The notes beneath the pieces are model-generated. The model was given only the letters and a program-made list of their open reading frames with translations. It did not search any database and was not told where the DNA came from. Of a stretch of 64,000 nucleotides of DNA, positions 51,586-60,888 are shown in pieces. Positions within the stretch are counted from its first letter, which is position 1; each line of letters begins with the position of its first letter. The position numbers and the translations under genes are program-made. This DNA comes from Bradyrhizobium sp. 186 (GTDB lineage Bacteria; Pseudomonadota; Alphaproteobacteria; Rhizobiales; Xanthobacteraceae), in NCBI RefSeq assembly GCF_023101685.1, contig NZ_CP082164.1:9362001-9426000 (forward strand), in the 5' to 3' direction.

Positions 51586-53113
51586 TTAGTTCTACTGAGT
51601 CAGAAAGTCGCAGTACCAGGGATTCAGGAATCAGGTAGTGGGCGGGATTCAGGCCAGCGGTAGGGGCTGAGGATGGATCGCCGAAGGTTTAAGAGCAGTG
51701 AATCGCGATTTGCCGCCTATGTCGAGGGGCTTGCGAGCGTGATCGGGCACAAAGACCGAGAGCAGCCGCTTCGCGATTATTGCACCGGGCTGATGCTGCG
51801 AGGCGAGCGCAAGAGCGTCGAACCGATCGCAGCGGTCACGGCACCGGCGCGGGTGGCCGCCCAGCATCAATCGCTTCTGCATTTTGTCGGCGAGGGACGT
51901 TGGTCCGACGAACGCGTCTTGGCCAAGGTGCGCGAGAAGGTCTTGCCCGAGATCGAGCGTCACGGCCCGATCGAAGCGTGGATTATCGACGATACTGGAC
52001 TGCCGAAGAAGGGGCGGCAGTCGGTCGGTGTTGCGCGGCAATATTGCGGTCAACTTGGTAAGGAGGACAACTGCCAGGTCGCGGTGTCGCTGTCGATTGC
52101 CAACGAACATGCGAGCCTGCCGGTGGCGTACCGGCTGTATCTGCCGCAGGAATGGGCGGAGGATAGCGATCGTCTGCGCAAGGTGGGGGTTCCTGAAGAT
52201 ATTGGCTTCAAGACCAAGCATGAGATCGCGCTGGAGCAACTGCACTGGGCCTGCGCGGCTGGTCTGCCGCGTGGCGCGGCGCTGCTGGATGCCGGCTATG
52301 GCAATAACAGCAATCTGCGCGCCGACATCACGGCCCTGGGGCTGGCTTACGTCGCGGGCATTCTGTCGAATACGACGGTGTGGGCAGACGGGACGGGACC
52401 GCTGCCGCCGAAGACTTGGTCGGGCCGCGGACGGCCACCAAAGCGCCTGCAGCGCGACGCCAAGCATTGGCCGGTCTCAGTCAAAGACCTTGCACTCGGC
52501 CTGCCCAAGCGCGCCTGGCGCACCATCGAATGGCGAGAAGGTTCGGCGGAAACCATGTCTTCGCGCTTTGCGCGGGTGCGGGTGCGTGCCGCGCGGCGTG
52601 ACGAAAGGCGCCACGAGCCGTGCCCGCAAGAATGGCTCTTGATCGAGTGGCCCAAGGACGAGACCGAGCCGACCAAATACTTTTTGTCGACGCTTCCCGC
52701 CGATATCGCCTTTCACCGTCTGGTCTACTTCGCCAAGCTGCGTTGGCGCATTGAGCGCGACTATCAGGAGCTCAAGCAAGAAGTCGGCCTCGGGCATTTT
52801 GAAGGTCGGGGATGGCGTGGCTTCCATCATCACGCAACGCTCTGCATCGCAGCTTACGGATTCCTGATCTCCGAAAGGGAGACGATTCCCCCCTCAGGAC
52901 CTCGTCACGCCCCGATCTTCCCGCAACTTGCCCTTCCCGCAGGTTACCGACCCAGAGGTACTGCCGTTGCGGCCTGAACGTCACATCCCGAACTCAATCG
53001 CGACCATGCGCATCCGTTTGGCCAACGCGATCGCCAGAACCTTGCCGCGATGCCCGTGTTGCGGCCAAAGCAAAATGCGACCACGCCCGAAATTTGTGAC
53101 GCAGTAGAATTAG
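51586..53113 (+). mobile_element. IS701-like insertion sequence (1520 bp) with TTAG target duplication
   Basis: The element 51590-53109 has imperfect terminal inverted repeats: TTCTACTGAGTCAGAAA at the left and TTCTACTGCGTCACAAA at the right (read inward). It is bracketed by 4-bp TTAG copies (51586-51589 and 53110-53113), the duplication expected for IS701-type elements. It holds one transposase gene. The left duplication is also the edge of an older palindromic repeat, and the right duplication supplies the stop codon of the neighbouring minus-strand small gene. Confidence 0.88.
51673..53107 (+). pseudogene. IS701-family DDE transposase with a C-terminal frameshift
   Basis: The transposase is a DDE-type recombinase with Asp in WIIDDTGLPKKG (about residue 105), Asp in LLDAGYGNNSN (about 202) and Glu in DYQELKQEVGLGHFEGRGW (about 365). 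The first frame ends at 52977 (434 residues, ...GYRPRGTAVAA). Reading one base further at 52963 continues as PLRPERHIPNSIATMRIRLA, a family-like tail with a CPCCG motif, to a stop at 53105-53107 inside the right inverted repeat. It therefore looks frameshifted by one inserted base, or possibly uses +1 frameshifting. The catalytic residues remain, so activity is unclear. Confidence 0.82.
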
Positions 53114-53331
53114 TGCAGCTTCTCGTCCTGACGCTTGCGCAGCGAGGGGGCAGGTGCATCGTGGCAACCCACGAGCCGCACGAACTGCTGCGGATACATC
53201 TCATAGCCGTGACCGCCGGAATTTTGATGCGTCATCGGCGGGCAGTGGACGTCGTCCGGCTTCGCGCAGGATTGCTCGGTCCGGCCACGATTGGCGGTCG
53301 TGTTCGAAGCGGTCATGTTTGAGATGGTCAT
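53110..53331 (-). CDS. Small Cys/His-containing protein of unknown function
   Basis: A 73-residue protein starting at ATG 53331 with GGGAGCAGTCC upstream. It is polar, with four Cys-His region residues (QSCAKPDDVHC, GCHDAPAPS), no membrane segment and no recognised family. Its stop codon TAA is formed by the IS target-site TTAG (53110-53112), but the sequence just past the target site shows the stop would have existed before insertion too. Bradyrhizobium genomes contain similar small polar ORFs; the role is unknown. Confidence 0.5.
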   Translation of the reverse strand: MTISNMTASNTTANRGRTEQSCAKPDDVHCPPMTHQNSGGHGYEMYPQQFVRLVGCHDAPAPSLRKRQDEKLH

Positions 53332-53448
53332 GGACTGCTCCCTGTCGATTAGGGCAGATCGATTGACGTAACCCACTCGATCGCGGGGCATTTTACGACC
53401 AAATCCGGCTTGATGTCATTGAGCCGGATCAACTCAATTGTGGCGGGA
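53332..53448. other. Short intergenic region
   Basis: 117 bases between the small gene and the SDR gene on the same strand. I see no promoter or hairpin worth naming here. Confidence 0.4.
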
Positions 53449-54171
53449 CTACGCCGTGTTCCCCGCATCGATCGTAAACACGGTGCCGGTCACATTGCGG
53501 CCGCCGTCGCCCAGGAGATATTCCACCATGCGCGCGACGTCGTCCGTGTCCGGCAAGCGCCGCAGCGCGCTGCGGCCGGCGATGCGCTTGCGTCCCTCGT
53601 CGGACAGATTGTGCGTGAGCTCGGTGTCGATGAAGCCGGGCGCGATCGCGTTCACGGTGATGCCGAGCTTGCCGACCTCGCGCGCGAGCGAACGGGTGAA
53701 GCCGGTGGCGGCCGCCTTGGTCGCGCCGTAGACGGAGAGGCCGTTGTAGCCCGTCGTCGCGATGATGGAGGAAATGTTGATGATACGGCCCGCACCATCC
53801 GCCATCATCTGGCGCGCGACATATTTGGTGAGGATGATCGGCGACAGCACATTGAGCTGCACCAGCGCCTCGATCTCGGAATTGTGCATGGTCGCGAGCA
53901 GGCCTTCGGTGCCGAGACCGGCATTGTTGACGAGGCCATAGATCGCGCCGAATTCTTCGCGAACGAGCTTTGCAAAAGCCGGGATCGCATCGATCACGGC
54001 GAGATCGCAGGCGCGGAAATGCAGGCGTCCCTCGGACCCAGCGATCGCAGCCTTGAGCTCATCGCTCTCGCGCCGCGCCGCCGCGATCACGCTGTAGCCG
54101 GCGCCGGCCAGACGCTTGCCGATCGCGAGGCCGATGCCGCGGCTGCCGCCGGTGACGAGAATGTTATGCAT
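53449..54171 (-). CDS. SDR-family oxidoreductase (FabG-like)
   Basis: A 240-residue classical short-chain dehydrogenase/reductase: cofactor motif TGGSRGIGLAIGKRL (about 7-21), NNAGLG, the Ser of INISSIIATTGYNGLSVYGATKAA with the catalytic YxxxK (YGATK), and APGFIDTELT. It resembles 3-oxoacyl-ACP reductase FabG, reducing a keto group with NADPH. It overlaps the ligase gene by eight bases, so the two are read as one unit with an acyl carrier protein gene. The substrate is likely an ACP- or CoA-bound acyl group, but this is inference. Confidence 0.87.
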   Translation of the reverse strand: MHNILVTGGSRGIGLAIGKRLAGAGYSVIAAARRESDELKAAIAGSEGRLHFRACDLAVIDAIPAFAKLVREEFGAIYGLVNNAGLGTEGLLATMHNSEIEALVQLNVLSPIILTKYVARQMMADGAGRIINISSIIATTGYNGLSVYGATKAAATGFTRSLAREVGKLGITVNAIAPGFIDTELTHNLSDEGRKRIAGRSALRRLPDTDDVARMVEYLLGDGGRNVTGTVFTIDAGNTA

Positions 54172-55546
54172 CAGTGCGCGCCAGTTTGCCGGCCGGGGTG
54201 ACGTCGAGCGCCTCGACGAAACGGATCACCGCCGGCACCTTGTGTGACGCGAGTTGCGCGCGGCTCTGATTGACGATCTGCTCACGGATCTCTTTCGCCC
54301 GCGCCGGATCGGTGCCGTCGGCGAGGATCACGTCGGCGACGACGATGCCGCCGGTGATCGGGCTGCGCCGCGATTTCGCCCGTGACATCCGCACGTCCGG
54401 GTGACGGTTGATCACCGCCTCGATCTCCTCGGGATGAACCTTCAGGCCCCCGATGTTGATGATGCCGCCACGGCGGCCGACGAAGTAATAGCGGTCGCCG
54501 CGCAGCTCGACCATGTCGCCGCTGTCGACGAATCCGTCACTGTCGGTGAGCGCAGACGCGTCGCGACCGATATAGGCGTGCGCGGTACGGCTCGAGCGGA
54601 TGCGGAGCGAGCCGTCGACGACCTTCATCTCGACGCCATTGCGATCGCCGAGATAGTTTTCGGGAAAGCCTTCCAGCCCGTCATTGACGGCGAAGCCGAC
54701 GCCGGCCTCGGTCGAGGCATAGGCATGACCAACCGACGATTCCGGAAACGCCGCCTTCAATCCGTCGAGCACCGCCTGATCCGCGATCTCGCCGGAGAGA
54801 CGGACATAGCGCGGCGCGAAGTGCGCGGCCGAACCGCTCATCAACAGCTTGCGCCAATGCGAGGGCGTGCCGGAGATGTGCGAAACGCCACGAGCATTGA
54901 GCCGCGCGACGTGATCGGCGAGCGCCTCATGCGGGTCGGACAGCACCATCGAGCCGCCGGAAAGAACGGCGCGGAGAAAGATTTGCAGGCCGCCATAACG
55001 GCGGATGTCATAGAACGTGGCCCATACCGGCGCCGGTGCACGCGCGGGGCCTTCGGCAACGATCGCACCGGTCAACGCTTCCAGCGTATGCCCGGCGATC
55101 TTCGGCACACCCGACGTGCCCGAGGTAAGCATCAGCCATTCGGTGGCGCGCTCGGTCTGAGCGGGAACGGTTGATACGAGCGGCAATTGTGCGGTGACGA
55201 CCAGCGGAACGCCGGCATCCGCCCAGCGATCGGGCTCATCGGTGACTACGGCATCGATGCCGGCATCCGCGATCAGCGCGTCCAGATGCGCCGGGTTGAG
55301 ATCCGGCGGGCACAACAGCATGCGACGGGCGATGCCGTCGAGCTCGATCATGACAAGGCCCGACCGGAGCTGGTCGGATAGCTTCAGCAGGACCGCGCGG
55401 CCGGACAGCTCGCGCAGGCGGCCCCCCAGGACGGTCTGCGACAGGACGTCGGTCAGGGACACGACGTCGTGTGCATCAGACAGGGTACGGCCCTTCAGCT
55501 CCGCGCCGAGATGATCGCGAAGCGCAAAGATCTCACGCGGGGACAT
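54164..55546 (-). CDS. AMP-dependent acyl ligase of the ACP cluster
   Basis: This is a 460-residue class I adenylate-forming enzyme, shorter than typical acyl-CoA synthetases. P-loop A3 core WLMLTSGTSGVPK, the A5-type segment YASTEAGVGFA, A7-A8 SGDMVELRGDRYYFVGRRGGIINIGGLKVHP and the catalytic Lys motif TPAGKLART at the C-terminus are present. It probably activates a carboxylic acid for transfer to the ACP encoded directly upstream, whose 3' end its start overlaps by 14 bases. ATG 55546 is used; the long open frame upstream is the ACP gene read in another phase. Substrate unknown. Confidence 0.85.
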   Translation of the reverse strand: MSPREIFALRDHLGAELKGRTLSDAHDVVSLTDVLSQTVLGGRLRELSGRAVLLKLSDQLRSGLVMIELDGIARRMLLCPPDLNPAHLDALIADAGIDAVVTDEPDRWADAGVPLVVTAQLPLVSTVPAQTERATEWLMLTSGTSGVPKIAGHTLEALTGAIVAEGPARAPAPVWATFYDIRRYGGLQIFLRAVLSGGSMVLSDPHEALADHVARLNARGVSHISGTPSHWRKLLMSGSAAHFAPRYVRLSGEIADQAVLDGLKAAFPESSVGHAYASTEAGVGFAVNDGLEGFPENYLGDRNGVEMKVVDGSLRIRSSRTAHAYIGRDASALTDSDGFVDSGDMVELRGDRYYFVGRRGGIINIGGLKVHPEEIEAVINRHPDVRMSRAKSRRSPITGGIVVADVILADGTDPARAKEIREQIVNQSRAQLASHKVPAVIRFVEALDVTPAGKLARTDA

Positions 55547-55778
55547 TTTCGTAGGCCCGCACGAAATCGCCAACGGTGGCGGGGAACGCCGCGTCCTCGG
55601 AAATGGTGAAGGGATCGACGCCGGTCTCGTCCTCCAGGCGCGCGACCAGGATGGCGAAGGCGAGCGAGTCGAAGCCCGTCTCGTGCAGCGACAGATCGTC
55701 CGAGAGTTCGGGCAGCGCGACGTGCTGCTCTTTGGCGATCTGCTGGATCGCTTCAATGACTTTTAACCTTACCGACAT
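55533..55778 (-). CDS. Acyl carrier protein
   Basis: An 81-residue acyl carrier protein; the phosphopantetheine site is Ser in HETGFDSLAFAIL (about residue 38), preceded by ELSDDLSLHETG and followed by VARLEDETGVDPFTI, the usual helix II-III pattern. It is not the fatty-acid-synthesis AcpP, which sits beside fabG/fabF elsewhere; being with an AMP ligase and an SDR it is a dedicated ACP of a specialised acyl pathway. It is the first of three overlapping genes. Confidence 0.9.
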   Translation of the reverse strand: MSVRLKVIEAIQQIAKEQHVALPELSDDLSLHETGFDSLAFAILVARLEDETGVDPFTISEDAAFPATVGDFVRAYENVPA

Positions 55779-55921
55779 GGCTGGCTCGCTTCTGTTATCG
55801 TTCGTTCGTGTTGCGGCGGTTCTTGATGACCGCCTCCCTCGGCCGTGTTGTTTACCCGACAGAAGTAAATGGCCTCTTGGACAATTCAGATAAAATTGGA
55901 CCTATCTCCGGATTTGTGCCG

Positions 55922-57736
55922 CTACAGCCTGATCGAACCGTCGACGATCTGCGCATACACGCCGGGGTCCAGCGCGACATAGCCGTCGGATTTCGGCTCG
56001 GCCATGAACAACGGATCGGAGATCGCGTTCGGATCGAATCCCTCGCGCGCCAGTTCACTCTTCTTCTGCTTGAACGTCTCGGTCGCGTCGAGCTCCCGCG
56101 AGATGCGGATGAAAACCGGGTGGGCATAGGACGGCAGGCGCTGCGCCAGATGCGCGGGCAACGCTGCGATATCAAAGCCCTCGTTCACGACGATCGTGCT
56201 CATGCCGGCGCGGCCGTCAGTGCCGGGCATGCTGACGCCGTAGGTGGTGGCGTCGACCACGCCTGTGAAATCGCGCACGGCGTCGTTGACTTCCGAGGCC
56301 GCGACATTCTCGCCCTTCCAGCGGAAGGTGTCGCCGATGCGATCGACGAAATGGAAGAAGCCCTTGTCGTCGAGCCGCATCAAATCGCCGGTGCGGAACC
56401 AGGAATCGCCTTTGGCGAAGACATCGCGAAGAACCTTCTTCTCGGTTTCGCCAGCGTCGGTATAGCCCTCGAAGCGGCCACCGCCCTGGTCCGCCGTGCC
56501 GATGCGGCCGATGGCTTCGCCAGCCTCGCCCCGCGCGCAGGCAATGCAAAATCCGTCTTCATTGCGCAGCGGCGCACCGTTGTCGGGATCGAGCCTGACG
56601 AGGCTCGCCGGAAAGCGATGCGCGAGCAGCGGCGGAATGCGGCCGATCGCGCCCGGCTGCCCCTCGACGTTGAACAGCGAGAAATTGCCTTCGGTCGCAG
56701 CATAGAATTCGAGGATACGGGGAATGGCAAAGCGTCCCTGGAAATCCTCCCAGATGTCGCCGCGCAGGCCGTTGCCGCAGGCGAGCCGCACGTGGTGGCG
56801 GTTCTCGTATTCCGACGGCGGCGCTTTCAGAAGATAGCGGCAGAGCTCGCCGATATACTGGAATAGCGTGCAATCGTGCCGGACGATGTCCGGCCAGAAG
56901 TTCGAGGCAGAGAATTTTTCGGCGATCACCACCGAACCGCCGGCAGCCAGCATGCTGCAGGGTGCAACGATGCCGCCGACCGAATGAAACAGCGGCAGGC
57001 AGTCGTAGAGCCGGTCTTGCGGCGTGGCTCCCGTCAGGCCAGCGAACCAAAAGCCCCAGTTGAGGATGCGGCGATGGCTGATGCTGGCGGCCTTCGGCAG
57101 GCCGGTGGTGCCGGAGGTGTAGATCAGCAGCGCTCGGTCGTCGATGGTGACGTTGCCATGCTCTTCCGGCGAGAGCGGTCCGTCGTGGAGCGCGGCAAGC
57201 GCAACGTCGATGGCGCGCTCGCCGTGGGCATCGCCGTGTGTCCAGATTTTTGCTTCTGTCTTCAGATGCGGCGACGCACTGCCCAGCGTCTCGGTCAGCT
57301 CGTGCGCGACGATGATGTGCGACGGCTTTGCGACGTCGATGCAATGTGCCAGCGACTGCCCCACGAGCTTTGTATTGATCAGCGCCACCACGCCGCCGAC
57401 GCGGCTGATGCCGAGCCAGGCGGCGACGTAGTCGATGCCGTTCGGCATGATCAGGCCGACAGTGTCGCCCTTGGCCACGCCGACCGAGCGCGCCCAGCGG
57501 GCGTAGCGGTTGATGCGCTTCGACAGGCCCTCATAGTCGAGGCTTGCGTCATCGATGATCAGCGCGGCGCGGTCGGGTTGGCGCCGCGCCCAATCGGCGA
57601 CGACGTCAGCAAACAGGCGGCCCGGCAGCGTCTCGATGCGCGCGGTGAGCTCGATTGCCTTCAGCCAGATTTTTGAGGCCGAAGGCGCGCGCGCGGCTTT
57701 CGGTTGCTCGATGACGCCGGTGGTCATGCCGTTCAT
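55922..57736 (-). CDS. Long-chain acyl-CoA synthetase (FATP/FadD-like)
   Basis: The protein is 604 residues. The AMP-binding enzyme motifs are A3 LLIYTSGTTGLPKAASISHRR (about 210), A5 EFYAATEGNFSLFNVEGQPG, A8 region DSWFRTGDLMRLDDKGFFHFVDRIGDTFRWKGENVA and the late TETFKQKKSELAREG with the catalytic Lys. The pattern matches very-long-chain/FATP-type acyl-CoA synthetases (PRK08279-like). It forms acyl-CoA from free fatty acid, ATP and CoA. It is upstream of the ACP gene on the same strand with a 143-bp gap, possibly with a separate promoter. ATG 57736 or 57727 could be used. Confidence 0.9.
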   Translation of the reverse strand: MNGMTTGVIEQPKAARAPSASKIWLKAIELTARIETLPGRLFADVVADWARRQPDRAALIIDDASLDYEGLSKRINRYARWARSVGVAKGDTVGLIMPNGIDYVAAWLGISRVGGVVALINTKLVGQSLAHCIDVAKPSHIIVAHELTETLGSASPHLKTEAKIWTHGDAHGERAIDVALAALHDGPLSPEEHGNVTIDDRALLIYTSGTTGLPKAASISHRRILNWGFWFAGLTGATPQDRLYDCLPLFHSVGGIVAPCSMLAAGGSVVIAEKFSASNFWPDIVRHDCTLFQYIGELCRYLLKAPPSEYENRHHVRLACGNGLRGDIWEDFQGRFAIPRILEFYAATEGNFSLFNVEGQPGAIGRIPPLLAHRFPASLVRLDPDNGAPLRNEDGFCIACARGEAGEAIGRIGTADQGGGRFEGYTDAGETEKKVLRDVFAKGDSWFRTGDLMRLDDKGFFHFVDRIGDTFRWKGENVAASEVNDAVRDFTGVVDATTYGVSMPGTDGRAGMSTIVVNEGFDIAALPAHLAQRLPSYAHPVFIRISRELDATETFKQKKSELAREGFDPNAISDPLFMAEPKSDGYVALDPGVYAQIVDGSIRL

Positions 57737-57929
57737 TCTTTCGGAACGTGTCTGCTGTTTCGGCAGCTTAGACCGGCGAGCCCTGCCCAGGTGTTAAGAG
57801 ACAAGGTAAAACTCGGTTAGCTCACGATTAACTCCAGTCATCCTTTACCAGGCTGGCGGGATCGGCGTGCGGCTTAGGTGGTTTCTGCGATAGCAAAGCG
57901 AGTGACGTGCGATTCCGTTGCATGGCAAT

Positions 57930-58013
57930 GCCAACGAGTTCGGCAGCATGCTCACCGCGGAAATCGACCGCTGGCGAAAAGTGGTGGAACTGTCGGGGAT
58001 CAAGAACGATTAG
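57930..58013 (+). pseudogene. Gene fossil: C-terminus of a Bug-family binding protein
   Basis: The plus strand codes ANEFGSMLTAEIDRW RKVV ELSGIKND then stop, which matches the closing residues of Bug/TctC proteins (compare the intact copy ending ETAKWAKVIKDAGVETAK at 4692). No upstream remainder in this frame is recognisable, and a stop at 57903 precedes it. It appears to be the last 28 codons of a decayed transporter gene left between the acyl cluster and the DUF3551 genes. Confidence 0.65.
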
Positions 58014-58055
58014 CCGGAGGCTTGCGCGGTGAGCAAGTGGTGACCGCGCCCGGCG

Positions 58056-58325
58056 CTAGCCGCTTCTTCTGTGACGCCAGCGCGGCGGCGGTGCGTTGAC
58101 GGGATAATAGGGATTGAGATCACAGGTCGCGGCGCGGCCCGCCGCCGTGGCGCGGCACTGCAGCAGCGAGATGAAGGAGCAGTCGTACCACTCCCCGCCG
58201 CCACCGCTCGAGCCGGAATAGACGTGCATGCAGACGGGATAGCGGGGATCGAAGGTCTGCGCATGCAAGGGCGCGGCCATGAGCAACGCACCGAGGGTGA
58301 TGATCAGGCCGAATGAGCGACGCAT
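58056..58325 (-). CDS. DUF3551 family secreted protein
   Basis: The protein has 89 residues: a signal peptide (MRRSFGLIITLGALLMAAPLHA) followed by a mature part with QTFDPRYPVCMHVYSGSSGGGGEWYDCSF and CRATAAGRAATCDLNPYYPV, the DUF3551 pattern with four conserved cysteines and a Gly-rich loop. Such short proteins occur in many copies in Bradyrhizobium. Function unknown. ATG 58325 has GGGGAC upstream; an ATG at 58349 is possible. It is a tandem paralogue of the next gene. Confidence 0.85.
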   Translation of the reverse strand: MRRSFGLIITLGALLMAAPLHAQTFDPRYPVCMHVYSGSSGGGGEWYDCSFISLLQCRATAAGRAATCDLNPYYPVNAPPPRWRHRRSG

Positions 58326-58358
58326 GAAAATTGTCCCCGGAAGCCGCATCGCGGATCG

Positions 58359-58634
58359 CTACTGCACCCTCTTGTGACGCCGGCGCGGCGGCGGCGGTTC
58401 GTTGAAGGCGTAGTAGGGATTGACGTCGCAGCTTGCGGAGCGGCCCGAAGCCGTGGCTCGGCACTGCGGCAGCGAGGTGAAGGAGCAATCGTAATAGTCC
58501 CCGCCACCGCCCCAGTTGCCCGGCGAAAAGACGTGCATGCACACCGGATAGCGCGGATCGTAGGTCTGGGCGCTGGCATCCGCCGCAACAAACAGCGTGG
58601 CAATCGCAGTGAGGGTCAGGATCGGCAAACGCAT
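58359..58634 (-). CDS. DUF3551 family secreted protein (tandem copy)
   Basis: A 91-residue paralogue of the preceding gene, sharing PRYPVCMH, a Gly-rich loop (NWGGGGDYYDCSF) and CRATASGRSASCDVNPYY after its signal peptide (MRLPILTLTAIATLFVAADASA). ATG 58634 has AGGA nearby. A near-consensus EcfG promoter lies about 60 bases upstream, so the pair could belong to the general stress regulon. Confidence 0.86.
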   Translation of the reverse strand: MRLPILTLTAIATLFVAADASAQTYDPRYPVCMHVFSPGNWGGGGDYYDCSFTSLPQCRATASGRSASCDVNPYYAFNEPPPPRRRHKRVQ

Positions 58635-58694
58635 GGAGAAATCCTCGAATCGGTCATGTCGGCGGCTCGGATTACCGACGGCTTCATATGGCAT

Positions 58695-58720
58695 AACACC
58701 ACGCTGGAGGCGACTGTTCC
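58695..58720 (-). promoter_or_regulatory. EcfG-like promoter before DUF3551
   Basis: On the minus strand GGAAC (58716-58720), 17 bases, TGTT (58695-58698). One base differs from the CGTT consensus -10, so this is a weaker candidate than the sodB site. Confidence 0.5.
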
Positions 58721-58872
58721 TAGGTACAGATGACGGCAAGGTGAGCCTGGTGTAGCTCGCGCGACCGACGAATTTGCGCGGCGTTTTTGTGACGACGACG
58801 AGCCCGCCCTCCCCGCAACGGGCGAGGGAGCGCGGCGGAGCACGCGGCAATGGCGCACGTCTAAAGCGGCGG

Positions 58873-60750
58873 CTATCCGCCGAGCCCCTGCAACACGAGC
58901 CGGTTCAGCCGCGCAGCAAACGCAGCCGGGTCCTCCGGCAATTCGCCGTCCAGAATCTGCGCCTGTTCGAGCAGGAGCAGGCTGAGATCGTCGACCGCCT
59001 TGGAGCCGGCCTGAGCCCTTGTGATCGCAGTGACCAGCGCATGGCGCAAATTGATCTCGAGGATCGGCTTGGTCCGCATGCCGCGGTTCTGCTGCGCCAG
59101 GATGCGTTCGAGCTCGCGGCTCGGGCCCTGGCTGTCGGCGACGAGGCAGGAGGCGGAGCTGGTGAGGCGCGTCGAGGCCTTGACGTCGCTGACGCGGTCG
59201 CCGAGCGCGGCCTTGATCACGGCGATGGTGGCGGCCTCATCCGCCTCCGGCTCGTCCTTCTTCGCCTCGTCGGTCTCGTCGACGCGCGGGATCAGGTCGA
59301 GGTTGAGATCGCCCTGACTCAGCGACTTCAGCGGCTTGCCGTCGAACTCCGATGGCATCGAGGTCCAGAAGGCGTCGACGGGATCGGACAATAGCAGGAC
59401 CTCGATGCCGCGCGCGGTAGCCGCCTCCAGCCGCGGGCTCGACTTCAGCCGCTCGATGCTGTCGCCGACGAGATAGTAGATTTCGGTCTGGTTCGGCTTG
59501 AAATCCGCGATGACGTCCTTGAGCGAGCGTTTCTCACCCGAGGTGGTGGTGAAGCGCGACAGCGCGAGCAGCTTTTCGCGGCGCTCGAAATCCTCGTAGA
59601 TCCCTTCTTTCAGGACCGCACCGAAGGCGTCCCAGATCTTTGCAAAATTCTCGGCGTCCTTCTCGGCAAGGCTTTCGAGCTCGTTCACCACGCGCGTCGC
59701 CACCGCTTTACGGATCTGCACAAGCTGCGGATTGTTCTGGAGCATCTCGCGCGAGATGTTCAGCGGAAGATCCTCGCTGTCGACGACGCCGCGGATGAAG
59801 CGCAGATAGCCCGGCAACAGATCGGCGTCGTCCGTGATGAAGACCCGGCGGACGTAGAGCTTGACGCGACCTTTACGCGAGGGCTCGAACAGGTCGAACG
59901 GCTTGGTCGACGGCGCGAACAGCAGCACGGCGTAGGAATAGCGGCCCTCGGCGCGATAGTGCAGCGCCATTGCGGGATCGTCGAAGGCGGAGGCGATCTG
60001 CTGGTAGGCCCTCTTGTAGTCCTCCGCCGAAAGCTCCGATTTCGAGCGCTGCCACAGCGCGCTCGCAGAATTGATCTGGCGCGGCTCGCCCTCTTCCGGC
60101 ACGAGCTCGATAGGAAACAGGATGTTGTCGGAATAGGCCCCGACGATGCGCTCGATCTCGTAGGTCTCGAGATATTTCTTGGCGTCGTCCTTCAGGTGCA
60201 GGACGATCTCGGTGCCGCGCTGCACGCGCGCCGTGTCCTCCTCATCGGCGCGGGCGATCTCGAAGCCGGAGCCGCCGGAGGACGTCCAGGTCCAGACGTC
60301 GCTCTCGCCGGCGCGGCGGCTGAGGACGACGATCTTGTCGGCGACCATGAAGGCGGAATAGAAGCCGACGCCGAACTGGCCGATCAGGCCGAGACCGTCC
60401 TTGGCCTCCTTCAGCTTCGACACGAACGCCTTGGTGCCGGAGCGGGCGATGGTGCCGAGATGGTCGATCAGCTCCTGCCGCTCCATCCCGATGCCGTTGT
60501 CGGCGATCGTGAGCGTCCCCGCCGTCTTGTTGGGGTTGATGCGGATCTTGAGCGCGTCGCCCTCGCCTGATAGCGCCGGGTTGGCGATCGCCTCGTAGCG
60601 CAGTTTGTCGCAGGCATCCGACGCGTTGGAGACGAGCTCGCGCAGGAAAATATCGGTCTCCGAATAGACGGAGTGCACCATGAGGTGCAGAAGCTCGGAA
60701 ACCTCGGCCTGGAAAGGCTGCGTATGCGCAGCCGTATCTGACGTCGTCAT
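58873..60750 (-). CDS. htpG: Molecular chaperone HtpG (Hsp90)
   Basis: HtpG, 625 residues, is a homodimeric ATP-driven chaperone of the Hsp90 family. GHKL ATP-site motifs appear as [19 protein letters not shown] (about 40), DNGIGM and [17 protein letters not shown] (about 120); the middle domain includes [35 protein letters not shown] and the dimer domain follows. No MEEVD tail exists, as in bacteria. It is probably driven by a housekeeping-type promoter (60788-60814). A stress role is known for the family. Confidence 0.97.
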   Translation of the reverse strand: MTTSDTAAHTQPFQAEVSELLHLMVHSVYSETDIFLRELVSNASDACDKLRYEAIANPALSGEGDALKIRINPNKTAGTLTIADNGIGMERQELIDHLGTIARSGTKAFVSKLKEAKDGLGLIGQFGVGFYSAFMVADKIVVLSRRAGESDVWTWTSSGGSGFEIARADEEDTARVQRGTEIVLHLKDDAKKYLETYEIERIVGAYSDNILFPIELVPEEGEPRQINSASALWQRSKSELSAEDYKRAYQQIASAFDDPAMALHYRAEGRYSYAVLLFAPSTKPFDLFEPSRKGRVKLYVRRVFITDDADLLPGYLRFIRGVVDSEDLPLNISREMLQNNPQLVQIRKAVATRVVNELESLAEKDAENFAKIWDAFGAVLKEGIYEDFERREKLLALSRFTTTSGEKRSLKDVIADFKPNQTEIYYLVGDSIERLKSSPRLEAATARGIEVLLLSDPVDAFWTSMPSEFDGKPLKSLSQGDLNLDLIPRVDETDEAKKDEPEADEAATIAVIKAALGDRVSDVKASTRLTSSASCLVADSQGPSRELERILAQQNRGMRTKPILEINLRHALVTAITRAQAGSKAVDDLSLLLLEQAQILDGELPEDPAAFAARLNRLVLQGLGG

Positions 60751-60787
60751 GCGTTTACCCGGTCAAAAGGAAGGGAAGAAACCCGGG

Positions 60788-60814
60788 ATATAACGCGAGG
60801 GGGCGGGGGATCAA
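60788..60814 (-). promoter_or_regulatory. Candidate promoter of htpG
   Basis: Minus strand TTGATC (60809-60814), 15 bases, TTATAT (60788-60793), about 40 bases before the start. It is not a clear sigma-32 site despite the heat-shock gene. Confidence 0.45.
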
Positions 60815-60888
60815 GTGACATGAAATATCGCCCTTCCCGGCGGGAGGGGCGATTTATCCATGGCCGCTGAGGATATGGCCGCTGAGGA

